The position numbers were made by a program, and so were the translations under genes. Positions 25,907 through 34,899 of a stretch of DNA of 64,000 nucleotides are shown piece by piece. Source of the stretch: Sediminibacterium roseum. GTDB lineage: Bacteria; Bacteroidota; Bacteroidia; Chitinophagales; Chitinophagaceae. The stretch spans positions 588,646 through 652,645 of the forward strand of contig NZ_JAACJS010000002.1 of NCBI RefSeq assembly GCF_009939005.1, written 5' to 3'. Below the pieces are notes generated by a model. That model saw nothing but the letters and a program-made list of their open reading frames with translations. It did no database searches and had not been told where the DNA came from. The stretch's first letter is position 1, and every line of letters starts with the position of its first letter.

Positions 25907-26899
25907 ATGCAGTTTGGAATCATAGGGAGCGGGAGCTGGGCTACCGCGCTGGCGAAAATTCTTACAGACAACGGCAATACGATCTATTGGTGGGTGCGCA
26001 ATGCAGAAACCATCACGCATATAGAAAAGAGAAGACACAACCCGCACTACCTAAGCAGCGCTTATTTTGACCCGGCGCAACTGCGGCTGAGCAGCGACAT
26101 CAAAGAAGTGGTTTCCAAATCAGACGCATTGGTGATCGCGGTGCCTTCTGCATATGTAGAAAATGCATTTGCACAGATCCCGGCCGAAATGCTGAAAGGG
26201 AAGAAGATCATTTCTGCTGTTAAAGGCATCCTCCCTTCCGAAAACCAGTTGCTCAACCATTACCTCACCACACATTTTGAATTCCCGGTAACGGATTATT
26301 TTGCGGTGCTTGGCCCCTGCCATGCAGAGGAAGTGGCTTCCGAAAAATTATCGTACCTCACATTTTCCGGTATCGACGATGCGATGGTTTCCAACATAGC
26401 CTCCTATTTCAAAACAGAATACCTCAACACCGTTGTAAACAACGACGTCACCGGCGTACAATACGCCGCCGTTCTGAAAAACATTTATGCATTGGGAGCA
26501 GGTATTGCGCACGGACTGGAGTACGGCGACAATTTCCTGAGCGTATACATTGCCAACAGCGCCAACGAAATGGTTCATTTCCTGCGCATGCTGAACGACA
26601 ATACCGAGCCGCACAATTATGCCGCCTCGGTTTACCTTGGCGACCTGCTGGTAACCTGTTACTCGCTTTACAGCCGCAACCGTACGTTTGGCAACATGAT
26701 CGGTAAAGGTTATTCTGTAAAAGTGGCCCAGCTCGAGCTCAATATGGTGGCCGAGGGCTACAATGCCAGTAAATGTATTCACCTGATGAACGAAACCGTT
26801 AAGGCAGGCATCCCGATCGCTTCGGCCATCTATGAGATCCTCTGGGAGCACGTGCCGGCAGTACAGGGTTTTAAGAAAATTGAAACATTCCTTGTATAG
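25907..26899 (+). CDS. gpsA: Glycerol-3-phosphate dehydrogenase [NAD(P)+]
   Basis: A 330-residue cytosolic enzyme reducing dihydroxyacetone phosphate to sn-glycerol 3-phosphate for phospholipid synthesis. The Rossmann loop is GIIGSGSWATALAKIL at the N terminus; the family block VLGPCHAEEVA is at about 150 and the catalytic lysine region is VLKNIYALGAGIAHGLEYGDN near 205. The chosen ATG 25907 starts directly at MQFGIIGSG; an upstream in-frame start at 25883 lies within the promoter. The length is normal for GpsA. Confidence 0.92.
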   Translation: MQFGIIGSGSWATALAKILTDNGNTIYWWVRNAETITHIEKRRHNPHYLSSAYFDPAQLRLSSDIKEVVSKSDALVIAVPSAYVENAFAQIPAEMLKGKKIISAVKGILPSENQLLNHYLTTHFEFPVTDYFAVLGPCHAEEVASEKLSYLTFSGIDDAMVSNIASYFKTEYLNTVVNNDVTGVQYAAVLKNIYALGAGIAHGLEYGDNFLSVYIANSANEMVHFLRMLNDNTEPHNYAASVYLGDLLVTCYSLYSRNRTFGNMIGKGYSVKVAQLELNMVAEGYNASKCIHLMNETVKAGIPIASAIYEILWEHVPAVQGFKKIETFLV

Positions 26900-26919
26900 A
26901 AAAAGGTGTAGCTTTAGGT

Positions 26920-27027
26920 ATGCCTTTCTCTTTCACCATATTCGGTTCAGGAACCATTCTTCTTTTGCTGGGAGGGATTGTGGTGGTTAATGTCTTGAGG
27001 AAAGTGTTTGGTCACCATTCTCACTAG
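26920..27027 (+). CDS. Possible small membrane protein of 35 residues
   Basis: A short ORF starting ATG, reading MPFSFTIFGSGTILLLLGGI and then a few more residues to a basic and histidine-rich tail (RKVFGHHSH). The first part is a single hydrophobic helix, so the product would be a one-pass membrane peptide. It starts 20 nt after gpsA on the same strand, with an AGG-like stretch before the ATG. No family is recognised. It is a possible real gene, not a secure one. Confidence 0.35.
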   Translation: MPFSFTIFGSGTILLLLGGIVVVNVLRKVFGHHSH

Positions 27028-27118
27028 CTCCGTATTACTCTGGTTCACTACATATTCATCTATCGGTGGTTGGTATAATTTCTTCGCAGGAGCGAAGGAT
27101 GCAGGTTTGGCAACACGA

Positions 27119-28246
27119 TCATGTTTCTACAAACAGGTCGGCTGCGATCCCGTCTGCCAAAAATTTCCCTTCTTCTGTGAGCGTGAGCCGGTCGCCGGTA
27201 AGTACAAGATGCCCGCGTTGCATGTGTTTTGCTGCTGCGGCCATTACTTTTTCAACAAGGTTGCTTCCCGATTTTTCTGCCAGGGCGCTTACTGAAATGC
27301 CTTCCGAGGTTCGCAGGCCGATCATGATGTATTCGTTGAGGTGCTGCGTGTTTGTCAAGACCTCCTCCTCAAACGGAACGATTCCTTTTTCAATGGATGC
27401 CAGGTACAAACTATTGTTCGCAATGTTCCATTGCCTGTTTTTGCCGTTGAACGAATGGGCCGAAGGGCCGAGGCCCATATACGGCCTGCCCAGCCAGTAA
27501 CTGCTGTTGTGCCGGCTGCGCATTCCGGGTTTTGCAAAATTCGAGATCTCGTAATGCTCAAAACCGGCCGACCGCAAACGTTCCGTGAGCAGGGAAAAAT
27601 GACGGGCCTGTTTGTCTGCATCCACATCTTCCGCCTGGTGCGTGCTGATCATTTTCGCAAGTGCTGTTTTCGGTTCAACCGTCAACGCGTAGCAGGAGAG
27701 ATGGGGAACGCCTAGCGCGAGCGCTGTCTCGATATTCTGCAACCACATGGCATCGGTAAGATAAGGGGTGCCGTAAATGAGGTCGATGGTGATGTTCCGG
27801 AAACCCAGCTGCTGCGCGGTGCGCACCGCGTTCAGGGCCTGTTGGGCATTGTGGGCCCGGTTCATCCAGCGGAGATCGTCTTCAAAAAAAGATTGTATGC
27901 CGATGCTGAGGCGGTTCACTCCCGCAGCCTTCCATGCCGCCGCGGTGGTTTCGGTAATATCGTCGGGATTGGCCTCGAGCGTGATCTCTGCATCGGCCGC
28001 TACCTCAAAAAGCATTTTTAACTGGCCGATGATCTGCCTGATGTCTTCTTCTTTCAACAACGAAGGCGTGCCACCGCCAAAGTAAATGGTAGCGATCTCT
28101 TCCGCCAGGTAGTTCCTGTTCAGCGCCGCTTCCTTTTTGATCGCCTCCACCATGGCAGGCATTTTTTCCTGAGAGGTGGAGAAATGAAAATTGCAATAGT
28201 GACAGGCTTTTTTGCAGAAAGGAATATGAATGTAGATGCCGGCCAT
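27119..28246 (-). CDS. hemW: Radical SAM heme chaperone HemW
   Basis: A 375-residue radical SAM protein. The N terminus reads MAGIYIHIPFCKKACHYCNF, with the CxxxCxxC cluster motif, then IYFGGGTPSLL and ITLEANPDDI. These and the C-terminal HemN-C domain place it in the HemN/HemW family. The length and the short N terminus without the HemN-specific extension favour HemW, which binds and transfers heme, rather than coproporphyrinogen dehydrogenase HemN. ATG 28246 is preferred over one six codons upstream because it places the sheet directly at the start. Another tetrapyrrole gene, hemD, is nearby. Confidence 0.88.
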   Translation of the reverse strand: MAGIYIHIPFCKKACHYCNFHFSTSQEKMPAMVEAIKKEAALNRNYLAEEIATIYFGGGTPSLLKEEDIRQIIGQLKMLFEVAADAEITLEANPDDITETTAAAWKAAGVNRLSIGIQSFFEDDLRWMNRAHNAQQALNAVRTAQQLGFRNITIDLIYGTPYLTDAMWLQNIETALALGVPHLSCYALTVEPKTALAKMISTHQAEDVDADKQARHFSLLTERLRSAGFEHYEISNFAKPGMRSRHNSSYWLGRPYMGLGPSAHSFNGKNRQWNIANNSLYLASIEKGIVPFEEEVLTNTQHLNEYIMIGLRTSEGISVSALAEKSGSNLVEKVMAAAAKHMQRGHLVLTGDRLTLTEEGKFLADGIAADLFVET

Positions 28247-28378
28247 TGGTACAAAAGTATTCAATATCGGGATTGATCAGGCTAGCGTAATTGCGGCGCG
28301 GTACGGATCAGCGGGTTTTGATCCGTTAAAACCAGTCGATCCTGCGTTCTTGTTTCACGCCCATATACCTTAATCTAT

Positions 28379-28386
28379 TATTTTTG
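28379..28386 (+). promoter_or_regulatory. -7 promoter element of the DUF4271-hemD operon
   Basis: TATTTTTG, an exact TAnnTTTG match, ends four bases before the ATG at 28391. The mRNA would be leaderless or nearly so. Confidence 0.5.
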
Positions 28387-28390
28387 TAAG

Positions 28391-29404
28391 ATGTGTGGCC
28401 CGAAGAAGTTTTTACTGAGTCTGATCCTGTCGGTATTCGCCTGCACCGCTTTTGCGCAAACAGACTCAACCCTTCAGCCGCGCCCGCAGCAAAACGATCC
28501 ACAACCTGTACGGCGCCGTTCTGTTGATTCTTCGCAATACGCATATGCAGATTCCATCCTGGAGAAAGAAAAAGCGGCTGCGGCAAAGCTGGTGCACGAC
28601 AGCCTTTATGCCGACTCGGTAAGAAAAGCGGCTAAGCCTGCAGCGCCGGTGGTGTTGATCGATACCTGTACTTACCGGAAATATGAACCGTCCGTTTTTG
28701 TGGCGCTTTCCAAAACGCCGGTGTACATGCTGCTCGATTACCGGGAGCAACCCTCTAAAGACGATCTTTTTTACCTGTTGGCGGGAATTGTTTTTGTGCT
28801 GGCCTTTATCCGCGCAGCGTTTTCAAAATATTTCAGGAACCTGTTCTTGCTGTTCCTTCAAACTTCGTTGCGCCAGAAACAAACGCGCGACCAGTTGCTG
28901 CAGGATAACCTGGCCTCATTGCTTACCAATTTCCTGTTCGTGATCAGCGCCGGCCTGTACATCACCCTTTTCATAAGGTACAAAGGCTGGAGCGACCTGC
29001 CCTTCTGGTGGCTGGCGGGGGGATCGGCGGCGGCTTTGTTGCTGATCTATCTTGTTAAATACCTCTTCCTTTTGTTCACGGGTTGGGTCTTTAATACAAA
29101 AGAGGCGGCGGGCTCATATGTGTTCGTGGTGTTTTTGGTGAACAAGGTATTGGGGGTGATACTGGTGCCTTTTCTCCTCATTTTCGCCTTTGCCGGTCCG
29201 GAGCTGGTGCAGATCGGGCTCACTTTATCGGCCGGCGTGGTGCTCCTGCTTCTCGGATACCGGTATTGGGTAAGCTTTATGGCCATCAGGGGCAAACTGA
29301 AAGTGAATGCCTTTCATTTTTTACTGTACCTTTGCGCCGTTGAATTGCTTCCGTTGGCTTTGATTTTTAAGGTTTTGATGAATTATTTTAACGGAAGTCT
29401 ATAA
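28391..29404 (+). CDS. DUF4271 domain-containing membrane protein
   Basis: A 337-residue protein with signal peptide (LSLILSVFACTAFAQ), a low-complexity periplasmic segment rich in Gln, Pro and Ala with repeated DS motifs (about 20-95), and then about seven hydrophobic helices from residue 115 on, ending FHFLLYLCAVELLPLALIF. This matches DUF4271, a Bacteroidota-specific family of unknown function. Family members are regularly found beside hemD as here (30 nt gap), so a link to heme synthesis or transport is possible but unproven. Confidence 0.8.
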   Translation: MCGPKKFLLSLILSVFACTAFAQTDSTLQPRPQQNDPQPVRRRSVDSSQYAYADSILEKEKAAAAKLVHDSLYADSVRKAAKPAAPVVLIDTCTYRKYEPSVFVALSKTPVYMLLDYREQPSKDDLFYLLAGIVFVLAFIRAAFSKYFRNLFLLFLQTSLRQKQTRDQLLQDNLASLLTNFLFVISAGLYITLFIRYKGWSDLPFWWLAGGSAAALLLIYLVKYLFLLFTGWVFNTKEAAGSYVFVVFLVNKVLGVILVPFLLIFAFAGPELVQIGLTLSAGVVLLLLGYRYWVSFMAIRGKLKVNAFHFLLYLCAVELLPLALIFKVLMNYFNGSL

Positions 29405-29434
29405 TTTCGCACCAACTCTTAGATAAGAAGCAGC

Positions 29435-30238
29435 ATGGTAAAGAACGGGTCAAAAAACGCGACGGCCACAGCAACAAAGAAAAGGGTATTGATTTCCCAG
29501 CCGCGACCAGAGAGCGATAAATCTCCCTATTTCGATCTCGAAAGAAAGTACAATGTGGAATTGGTTTTCCAGCCCTTTATCCAGTTGGAAGGCATACCTG
29601 CCCGCGAGTTCCGTAAACAAAAGATCGACATCAGCTACTATACAGCCGTGATGTTTACCAGCCGCAATGCCATCGATCATTTCTTCCGCATGTGCGAGGA
29701 AATGAAGATCACCATCGGGCAGGATACCAAGTATTTCTGCATTACCGAAGCCGTGGCGCTTTACCTCCAGAAATTCATCCTCTACCGCAAACGAAAAGTT
29801 TTTTACGGCGCCGACGGTACCAACAAAAGCATGTTCGATGTGATCAACAAACACAAAGAGAACGAGAAATTCCTCTATGTGTGCAGCGAGAACCAGCAAG
29901 ACAACGAGATCGTAAACTGGCTCAAAACCAATAAATGCGAGTACCAGCTCGGTTTCATGTACCGCACCATCAGCAGCGATATCAAGGAAGTGCTGAAAAA
30001 TGAATACGACGTGATCTGCTTTTTTACCCCAAGCGGTGTAAAAAGCCTCTACGATAACTGCCCCAACTTCAAACAAAACGGCACCGTGATCGGCGCATTC
30101 GGCAACAATACCTCTAAAGCGGTAGAAGACGCCGGGCTCAATCTCGAGATCAAGGTTCCATCACCACAAAGGCCAAGCATGGTTTCGGCGCTCGACCAGT
30201 TTCTTTGCGCAAAAGAAGCAAAACCGGCGAAGAAGTAA
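29435..30238 (+). CDS. hemD: Uroporphyrinogen-III synthase
   Basis: A 267-residue HemD-type protein. The two-lobed fold is reflected in KKRVLISQPRPE at the start, YYTAVMFTSRNAIDHFF near 70, KFLYVCSENQQDN near 145 and VICFFTPSGVKSLYDN near 195, the conserved TPSGV-type block. It would cyclise hydroxymethylbilane to uroporphyrinogen III. An unusual N-terminal extension rich in Asn, Ala, Thr and Lys (about 17 residues) precedes the domain. It follows the DUF4271 gene in the same operon. Confidence 0.88.
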   Translation: MVKNGSKNATATATKKRVLISQPRPESDKSPYFDLERKYNVELVFQPFIQLEGIPAREFRKQKIDISYYTAVMFTSRNAIDHFFRMCEEMKITIGQDTKYFCITEAVALYLQKFILYRKRKVFYGADGTNKSMFDVINKHKENEKFLYVCSENQQDNEIVNWLKTNKCEYQLGFMYRTISSDIKEVLKNEYDVICFFTPSGVKSLYDNCPNFKQNGTVIGAFGNNTSKAVEDAGLNLEIKVPSPQRPSMVSALDQFLCAKEAKPAKK

Positions 30239-30432
30239 CCAATACCGGGCCTGTGCAACGGGTTTCACTTTTTTCCGCGATGCGGAAATGAGGCGGTCTC
30301 TATAATATTGATCCGTCACCCTTTCTCCTGCAACATTTCAAACTTTGGTGCGATATTCGTACTCCATTCATCATTGGGATCCGATCCGATACCTTATCCA
30401 ATTACCCGCATCCATCACTCATTATTGTATAA

Positions 30433-32463
30433 ATGCCAAACGCCCTCATCCACGAAACATCGCCTTACCTGCTTCAGCACGCCCATAACCCCGTAAACTG
30501 GTACCCCTGGGGCGAAGAGGCGCTGGCTAAGGCAAAGGCAGAAGACAAACCCATACTGGTGAGCATCGGCTATGCCGCCTGCCACTGGTGCCATGTGATG
30601 GAACGCGAGAGCTTTGAAGACGAAAGCACGGCGGCACTGATGAACGAATATTTCATCAACATAAAAATAGACCGCGAGGAGCGGCCCGACCTGGATCATA
30701 TTTATATGGACGCCGTTCAGGCCATGAGCGGAAGCGGCGGATGGCCGCTGAATGTTTTTCTCACGCCCGATACCAAACCTTTTTTCGGCGGCACCTATTT
30801 CCCCCCGGTGCGCGCTTACAACCGCGCGAGCTGGAAGGAAGTGCTGGAAGGCATCCATAAAAGTTATGTTGAAAAGAAAAACGAGATCATCGCCCAGGCC
30901 GAAAACCTGACCGCTCACCTGCTTTCTTCCAACGGGTTCGGCATCGGCAAAGCCGGGGCAGATGTGCCGTTCTCCGAAGAAAACCTGCAGGTGATCGCCG
31001 AAGGCATTCTCCTGAATGCAGATACGGAATGGGGCGGTTTTGGCAAGGCGCCGAAATTTCCACAGAGTTTTTCCATACAATATTTATTGCGCCATTATCA
31101 TTTTACAAAACAGGACGCCGCGTTGAAACAGGCGCTGCTCAGCCTTGATAAAATGGTCGACGGTGGCATTTACGACCAGCTTGGCGGCGGTTTTGCCAGG
31201 TACAGCACCGACAACGAATGGCTGGCCCCGCATTTTGAAAAAATGTTGTACGACAACGCACTGCTGGTTGGTGTTTTGGCAGAAGCGTACCAGGTTACAA
31301 AGAACCCGAAATACGCAGACACCATCCGCCAGACCCTCGCATTTACCGAACGCGAAATGCTGAGCGAAGAAGGGGGCTTTTATAGCGCGCTCGATGCCGA
31401 CAGCGAAGGCGTAGAAGGAAAATTCTATGTGTGGGGCAAAGCGGAGATCGATGATCTATTGGGTGCGGACGCGCCGCTGTTCGAAAGTTTTTACGATGTT
31501 TCTGAACAGGGTAACTGGGAACACGTCAATATCCTGCGCATCCTCAAACCGATGGATGTTTTTGCGGCAGAACAGGGGCTGGAAACAGCGGCCGTTGCGC
31601 AGAAACTCGCCGCTGCGCGTGAGATCCTGTTTCAGCAACGCAGCAGGCGCATACGCCCGCAGCTGGATGATAAGATCCTCCTGGGCTGGAACGCACTCAT
31701 GAACACGGCCTATGCAAAAGCCTGCGCCGCACTGGGCGATGAGGCATATAGAGAGATGGCGGTCCGCAACATGCAGTTCCTCGAATCGAAGTTTACATTG
31801 CCCAACGGCAGCTGGCACCATACCTATAAGAACGGAACGGCGCGCATTCCCGCTTTTCTGGATGATTATGCCTATCTCATACAATCTTATATAAACCTCC
31901 AGGAGATCACCGGCTCCGGCGAATACCTCACCAAGGCAGAAAAACTGGCCGCATGGGTGATTGAACATTTTGAAGAGGAAGAAACCGGTTTCTTTTTCTA
32001 TACCAACAAGCACCAGCAGGATGTGATCGTTCGTAAAAAAGAAGTGTACGATGGGGCGGTGCCCAGCGGCAACGCGGTGATGTGCCATAACCTGCTTTAC
32101 CTGTCCATCGTATTCGATCAACCATCCTGGGGCGAACACGCGCACAGGCTGCTCAATTTGCTCAACAACGCAGTAACCCGTTACCCCGGCTCATTTGGGG
32201 TATGGGCAATGGCCCGGCAACTGGTTACAAAAGGCATGGTGGAAATAGCCATCGCGGGCACGCACGCAAAAGATGCATTGCCTGCTTTGCTGGCCAAGTT
32301 CGTGCCCAACAAAATTGTTCAAACACAAGAAACTAATTCTGCGTTTTTCCCGTTATTAGCTGGGAAAACAGGTGTAGGTGAGAAGACAGCCTTTTACCTC
32401 TGTAAAAATTATGCCTGCCAGGCGCCTTTTTTAGAGTTGGAAACGCTTTTAGCAAATGTGTAA
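30433..32463 (+). CDS. DUF255 thioredoxin-like protein (YyaL/SPATA20 family)
   Basis: A 676-residue protein of the DUF255 family. The N-terminal thioredoxin-like domain has the start [21 protein letters not shown], and a redox motif [17 protein letters not shown] near residue 50. The rest is an alpha/alpha toroid resembling N-acylglucosamine epimerase-like or six-hairpin folds ([31 protein letters not shown] near 240). The function is unknown. The length is typical. It appears to be a single gene with its own leader. Confidence 0.88.
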   Translation: MPNALIHETSPYLLQHAHNPVNWYPWGEEALAKAKAEDKPILVSIGYAACHWCHVMERESFEDESTAALMNEYFINIKIDREERPDLDHIYMDAVQAMSGSGGWPLNVFLTPDTKPFFGGTYFPPVRAYNRASWKEVLEGIHKSYVEKKNEIIAQAENLTAHLLSSNGFGIGKAGADVPFSEENLQVIAEGILLNADTEWGGFGKAPKFPQSFSIQYLLRHYHFTKQDAALKQALLSLDKMVDGGIYDQLGGGFARYSTDNEWLAPHFEKMLYDNALLVGVLAEAYQVTKNPKYADTIRQTLAFTEREMLSEEGGFYSALDADSEGVEGKFYVWGKAEIDDLLGADAPLFESFYDVSEQGNWEHVNILRILKPMDVFAAEQGLETAAVAQKLAAAREILFQQRSRRIRPQLDDKILLGWNALMNTAYAKACAALGDEAYREMAVRNMQFLESKFTLPNGSWHHTYKNGTARIPAFLDDYAYLIQSYINLQEITGSGEYLTKAEKLAAWVIEHFEEEETGFFFYTNKHQQDVIVRKKEVYDGAVPSGNAVMCHNLLYLSIVFDQPSWGEHAHRLLNLLNNAVTRYPGSFGVWAMARQLVTKGMVEIAIAGTHAKDALPALLAKFVPNKIVQTQETNSAFFPLLAGKTGVGEKTAFYLCKNYACQAPFLELETLLANV

Positions 32464-32572
32464 CAATTGTTTGCCTTAATTTGCTCTATGACAGTGGTTC
32501 CGAGACGCCTTCCATATGATCGAAACCTTATTTGTAGTGCTCTGACTTTAATTTTGTAGTATCTGAACGAAT

Positions 32573-32590
32573 TTTACTTAGCGAAGTAAA
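32573..32590. promoter_or_regulatory. Small inverted repeat upstream of gldK
   Basis: TTTACTT (32573-32579) pairs with AAGTAAA (32584-32590) around AGCG, 50 nt upstream of the gldK -7 element. It could be an operator or a weak hairpin ending the DUF255 transcript; there is no convincing T run. Confidence 0.3.
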
Positions 32591-32639
32591 TTTTATTGGA
32601 ACAAATTCGCAAAATCGGCTTAACTGCCGATTGAAAACT

Positions 32640-32647
32640 TATATTTG
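32640..32647 (+). promoter_or_regulatory. -7 promoter element of the gld operon
   Basis: TATATTTG matches TAnnTTTG and ends 27 nt before the gldK ATG, giving a short leader for gldKLMN. Confidence 0.55.
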
Positions 32648-32674
32648 TCACTGTCATAAAATCTGTTTCACAAG

Positions 32675-33952
32675 ATGAGAGGGTATTTAAGTCTAACTGT
32701 ATTAGTTGCGCTCTGTGTAAGTGTAGCATCATGCGGCAAAAAAGGGAAATCCTCCAGGTTACCCGACGATGGTCAGTTACATGGCGTGGCTCCAACCGCT
32801 AACAAAAGCATGAACCCGCCGCGCAACATGGTATATGTACCACCCGGAACCTTTCACATGGGGCCGAGCGATGAGGACATCAGCTACAATTATACCACCC
32901 GTAACCGCCAGGTCTCTATTCCCGGGTTCTGGATGGATGCAACCGAAATTACCAACAACGATTACCGCCAGTTCATCAACTGGACAAGAGACTCGCTTGC
33001 TTTCAAGATCCTTTACGGGCAGGGTATTACCAATTTCGACGATACTTCGGCGGTAGACTGGAAGAAAGTGGCGCAGATCAAATGGGACAGGAACACGGTT
33101 GAGAAACTGAATGAGCTGAACCTGGCGCCCGACAACCGTTTGTATGGCAAGCCGGATATCGATCCCGACAAGATCCAGTTCAAAGTAGAATATTTCGACC
33201 TTGCCGCTGCGGCGCGCAGGGACAATGCGGGGTTGCCAAGAAGCAACTTCATCCGCAAATACCCACAGAAAATTTACCCGGATACATTGGTTTGGATAAG
33301 AGATTTCTCTTATTCTTACAACGAGCCGATGACCAAACGCTATTTCTCGCACCCTTCTTTCGGAAACTACCCGGTGGTTGGGGTAAGCTGGAGGCAGGCG
33401 GTTGCTTTCTGCTACTGGAGAACGCATTACCAGAATTCATTTCTTGCGAAACATAAATTTGCGATCGATGGCGACTACCGTTTGCCAAGCGAGGCAGAAT
33501 GGGAGTACGCCGCACGGGGAGGTCTCACCAACTCGATGTTCCCCTGGGGTAACCCTTACCTGAGAAACAAGAAAGGATGTTTGCTCGCCAACTTCAAACC
33601 GGGCCGTGGCAACTACGCCGAAGACGGAGGTTTCTATACGGTACCTGTGAATGCGTACTGGCCAAATCAATACGGGCTGTTTAACATGTCGGGTAATGTG
33701 GCAGAGTGGACAGGTTCTTATTTCTACGAAGGCGCCTATAATTTCATGGCGGATATGAGTCCTGATATCAGGTACGAAGCAAAAGACTCAGACCGCCCGA
33801 GAGAGAAAAGGAAAGTGGTGCGTGGCGGAAGCTGGAAGGATGTATCCTACTTCCTCCAGGTAGGAACGCGTAGCTACGAGTACCAGGACACAGCGAAATC
33901 GTATATCGGTTTCCGTTGTGTGATCGATCTCGCTCCTAAAATGAAAAAATAA
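32675..33952 (+). CDS. gldK: Gliding motility/T9SS lipoprotein GldK (PorK-like)
   Basis: A 425-residue lipoprotein: signal peptide with lipobox VASC, lipidated Cys20. The body is a formylglycine-generating-enzyme-like domain (MVYVPPGTFHMGPSDED, FWMDATEITNNDYRQFI, YRLPSEAEWEYAARGG, MSGNVAEWTGSYF, FRCVIDL), which in GldK is structural. With GldN it forms the periplasmic ring of the type IX secretion system attached to the outer membrane. It heads the order gldK-gldL-gldM-gldN. Confidence 0.95.
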   Translation: MRGYLSLTVLVALCVSVASCGKKGKSSRLPDDGQLHGVAPTANKSMNPPRNMVYVPPGTFHMGPSDEDISYNYTTRNRQVSIPGFWMDATEITNNDYRQFINWTRDSLAFKILYGQGITNFDDTSAVDWKKVAQIKWDRNTVEKLNELNLAPDNRLYGKPDIDPDKIQFKVEYFDLAAAARRDNAGLPRSNFIRKYPQKIYPDTLVWIRDFSYSYNEPMTKRYFSHPSFGNYPVVGVSWRQAVAFCYWRTHYQNSFLAKHKFAIDGDYRLPSEAEWEYAARGGLTNSMFPWGNPYLRNKKGCLLANFKPGRGNYAEDGGFYTVPVNAYWPNQYGLFNMSGNVAEWTGSYFYEGAYNFMADMSPDIRYEAKDSDRPREKRKVVRGGSWKDVSYFLQVGTRSYEYQDTAKSYIGFRCVIDLAPKMKK

Positions 33953-33997
33953 ATTATAGGCAAACAATCAATCAACTTTTATTGCTAAACTGATTCA

Positions 33998-34030
33998 AAC
34001 CCTCCCCGCGAAGTAGCAGGGAGGGTTTTG
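33998..34030 (+). terminator. Terminator-like hairpin between gldK and gldL
   Basis: AACCCTCCC (33998-34006) pairs with GGGAGGGTT (34019-34027) around a 12-nt loop, followed by TTT only. The short T run suggests partial termination, which would lower gldLMN relative to gldK or protect the gldK mRNA end. Confidence 0.6.
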
Positions 34031-34069
34031 GATAACCAATTCTATAAAAACTAAAAAACACACAAAAAA

Positions 34070-34837
34070 ATGGCAGCTGCAATTCCACCTAAAGTCTCCA
34101 AAATGTTCGACATTTTCGTATCCATCGCGGCCGCAGTGGTTATCTACGGTGCCTTGCAGAAGATCCTGCATACGCCGATGGCCGATATTATGCTGAAAAT
34201 TGGCTTGACTACCGAGGCTGTGATCTTCCTGGGATATGGTGTATTATATGTGATCTACCCCGCCATCGATGACCATGAGGTTCATCTTCCCGGCAAAACA
34301 GCGGCGCCTGCAGGAAACCCCGCACTGGCAAGCCTGGATAAAATGCTGGATGAGGCAAACATCAACCAGGACTCGCTTGCAAAACTGAGCGCCGGTTTCC
34401 AGAAACTCAATACAACAGTTACCCAGATCGCCGATATCAGCAACGTGGTAAAATCTACCAGCGATTTTTCTACCAAAGCAAGTGAAGCTTCTGCTGCGCT
34501 TGCAGGCATCAAAGATGCTGCTGCCCACGCAACACAATCCCTTTCCGGTTTTTCAGGCGTATCTGAAAGTGCAAAACAATTCCATGAGCAGATGCAGTCT
34601 ATGAACAAAAACCTTTCTTCTCTCAATACAATTTATGAGCTGGAGATACAGGAAGGAAACAAGAACCTGAAATCATTTAACGAGTTCTACGGAAAATTAT
34701 CACAGGCCTCAGCAGCCATGGCAAGCAGCGCAGACGATGCGGTGAAAGCAAAGGAACAAATGGGCGCACTTGCCACCAACCTGGGCAAGCTGAACAATTT
34801 GTACGGTAACATGATTACCGCAATGCAGGGAAGATAA
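34070..34837 (+). CDS. gldL: T9SS motor protein GldL (PorL-like)
   Basis: A 255-residue inner-membrane protein. Two hydrophobic helices lie near the N terminus (MFDIFVSIAAAVVIYGAL and IGLTTEAVIFLGYGVLYVIYP; the glutamate within the second helix is the residue expected to take part in proton-driven rotation). The rest is a long cytoplasmic helical region with heptad-like Ser/Ala/Lys repeats. GldL and GldM form the proton-powered motor of gliding and T9SS. It lies 117 nt after gldK and 62 nt before gldM. Confidence 0.95.
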   Translation: MAAAIPPKVSKMFDIFVSIAAAVVIYGALQKILHTPMADIMLKIGLTTEAVIFLGYGVLYVIYPAIDDHEVHLPGKTAAPAGNPALASLDKMLDEANINQDSLAKLSAGFQKLNTTVTQIADISNVVKSTSDFSTKASEASAALAGIKDAAAHATQSLSGFSGVSESAKQFHEQMQSMNKNLSSLNTIYELEIQEGNKNLKSFNEFYGKLSQASAAMASSADDAVKAKEQMGALATNLGKLNNLYGNMITAMQGR

Positions 34838-34899
34838 GTGATGTTGAAAGTTGAATCCAATCATTTTATAAAAACGGATGTTTAAAAATATAAGCTAGA

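Noticed and set aside
30272..30288. TTTCCGC/GCGGAAA hairpin after hemD as a terminator
   Set aside because: Only 7 bp and no T run on the plus strand; not enough to call.
31456..32145. 229-residue antisense ORF within the DUF255 gene
   Set aside because: Shadow of a conserved gene; no start signals or family match.
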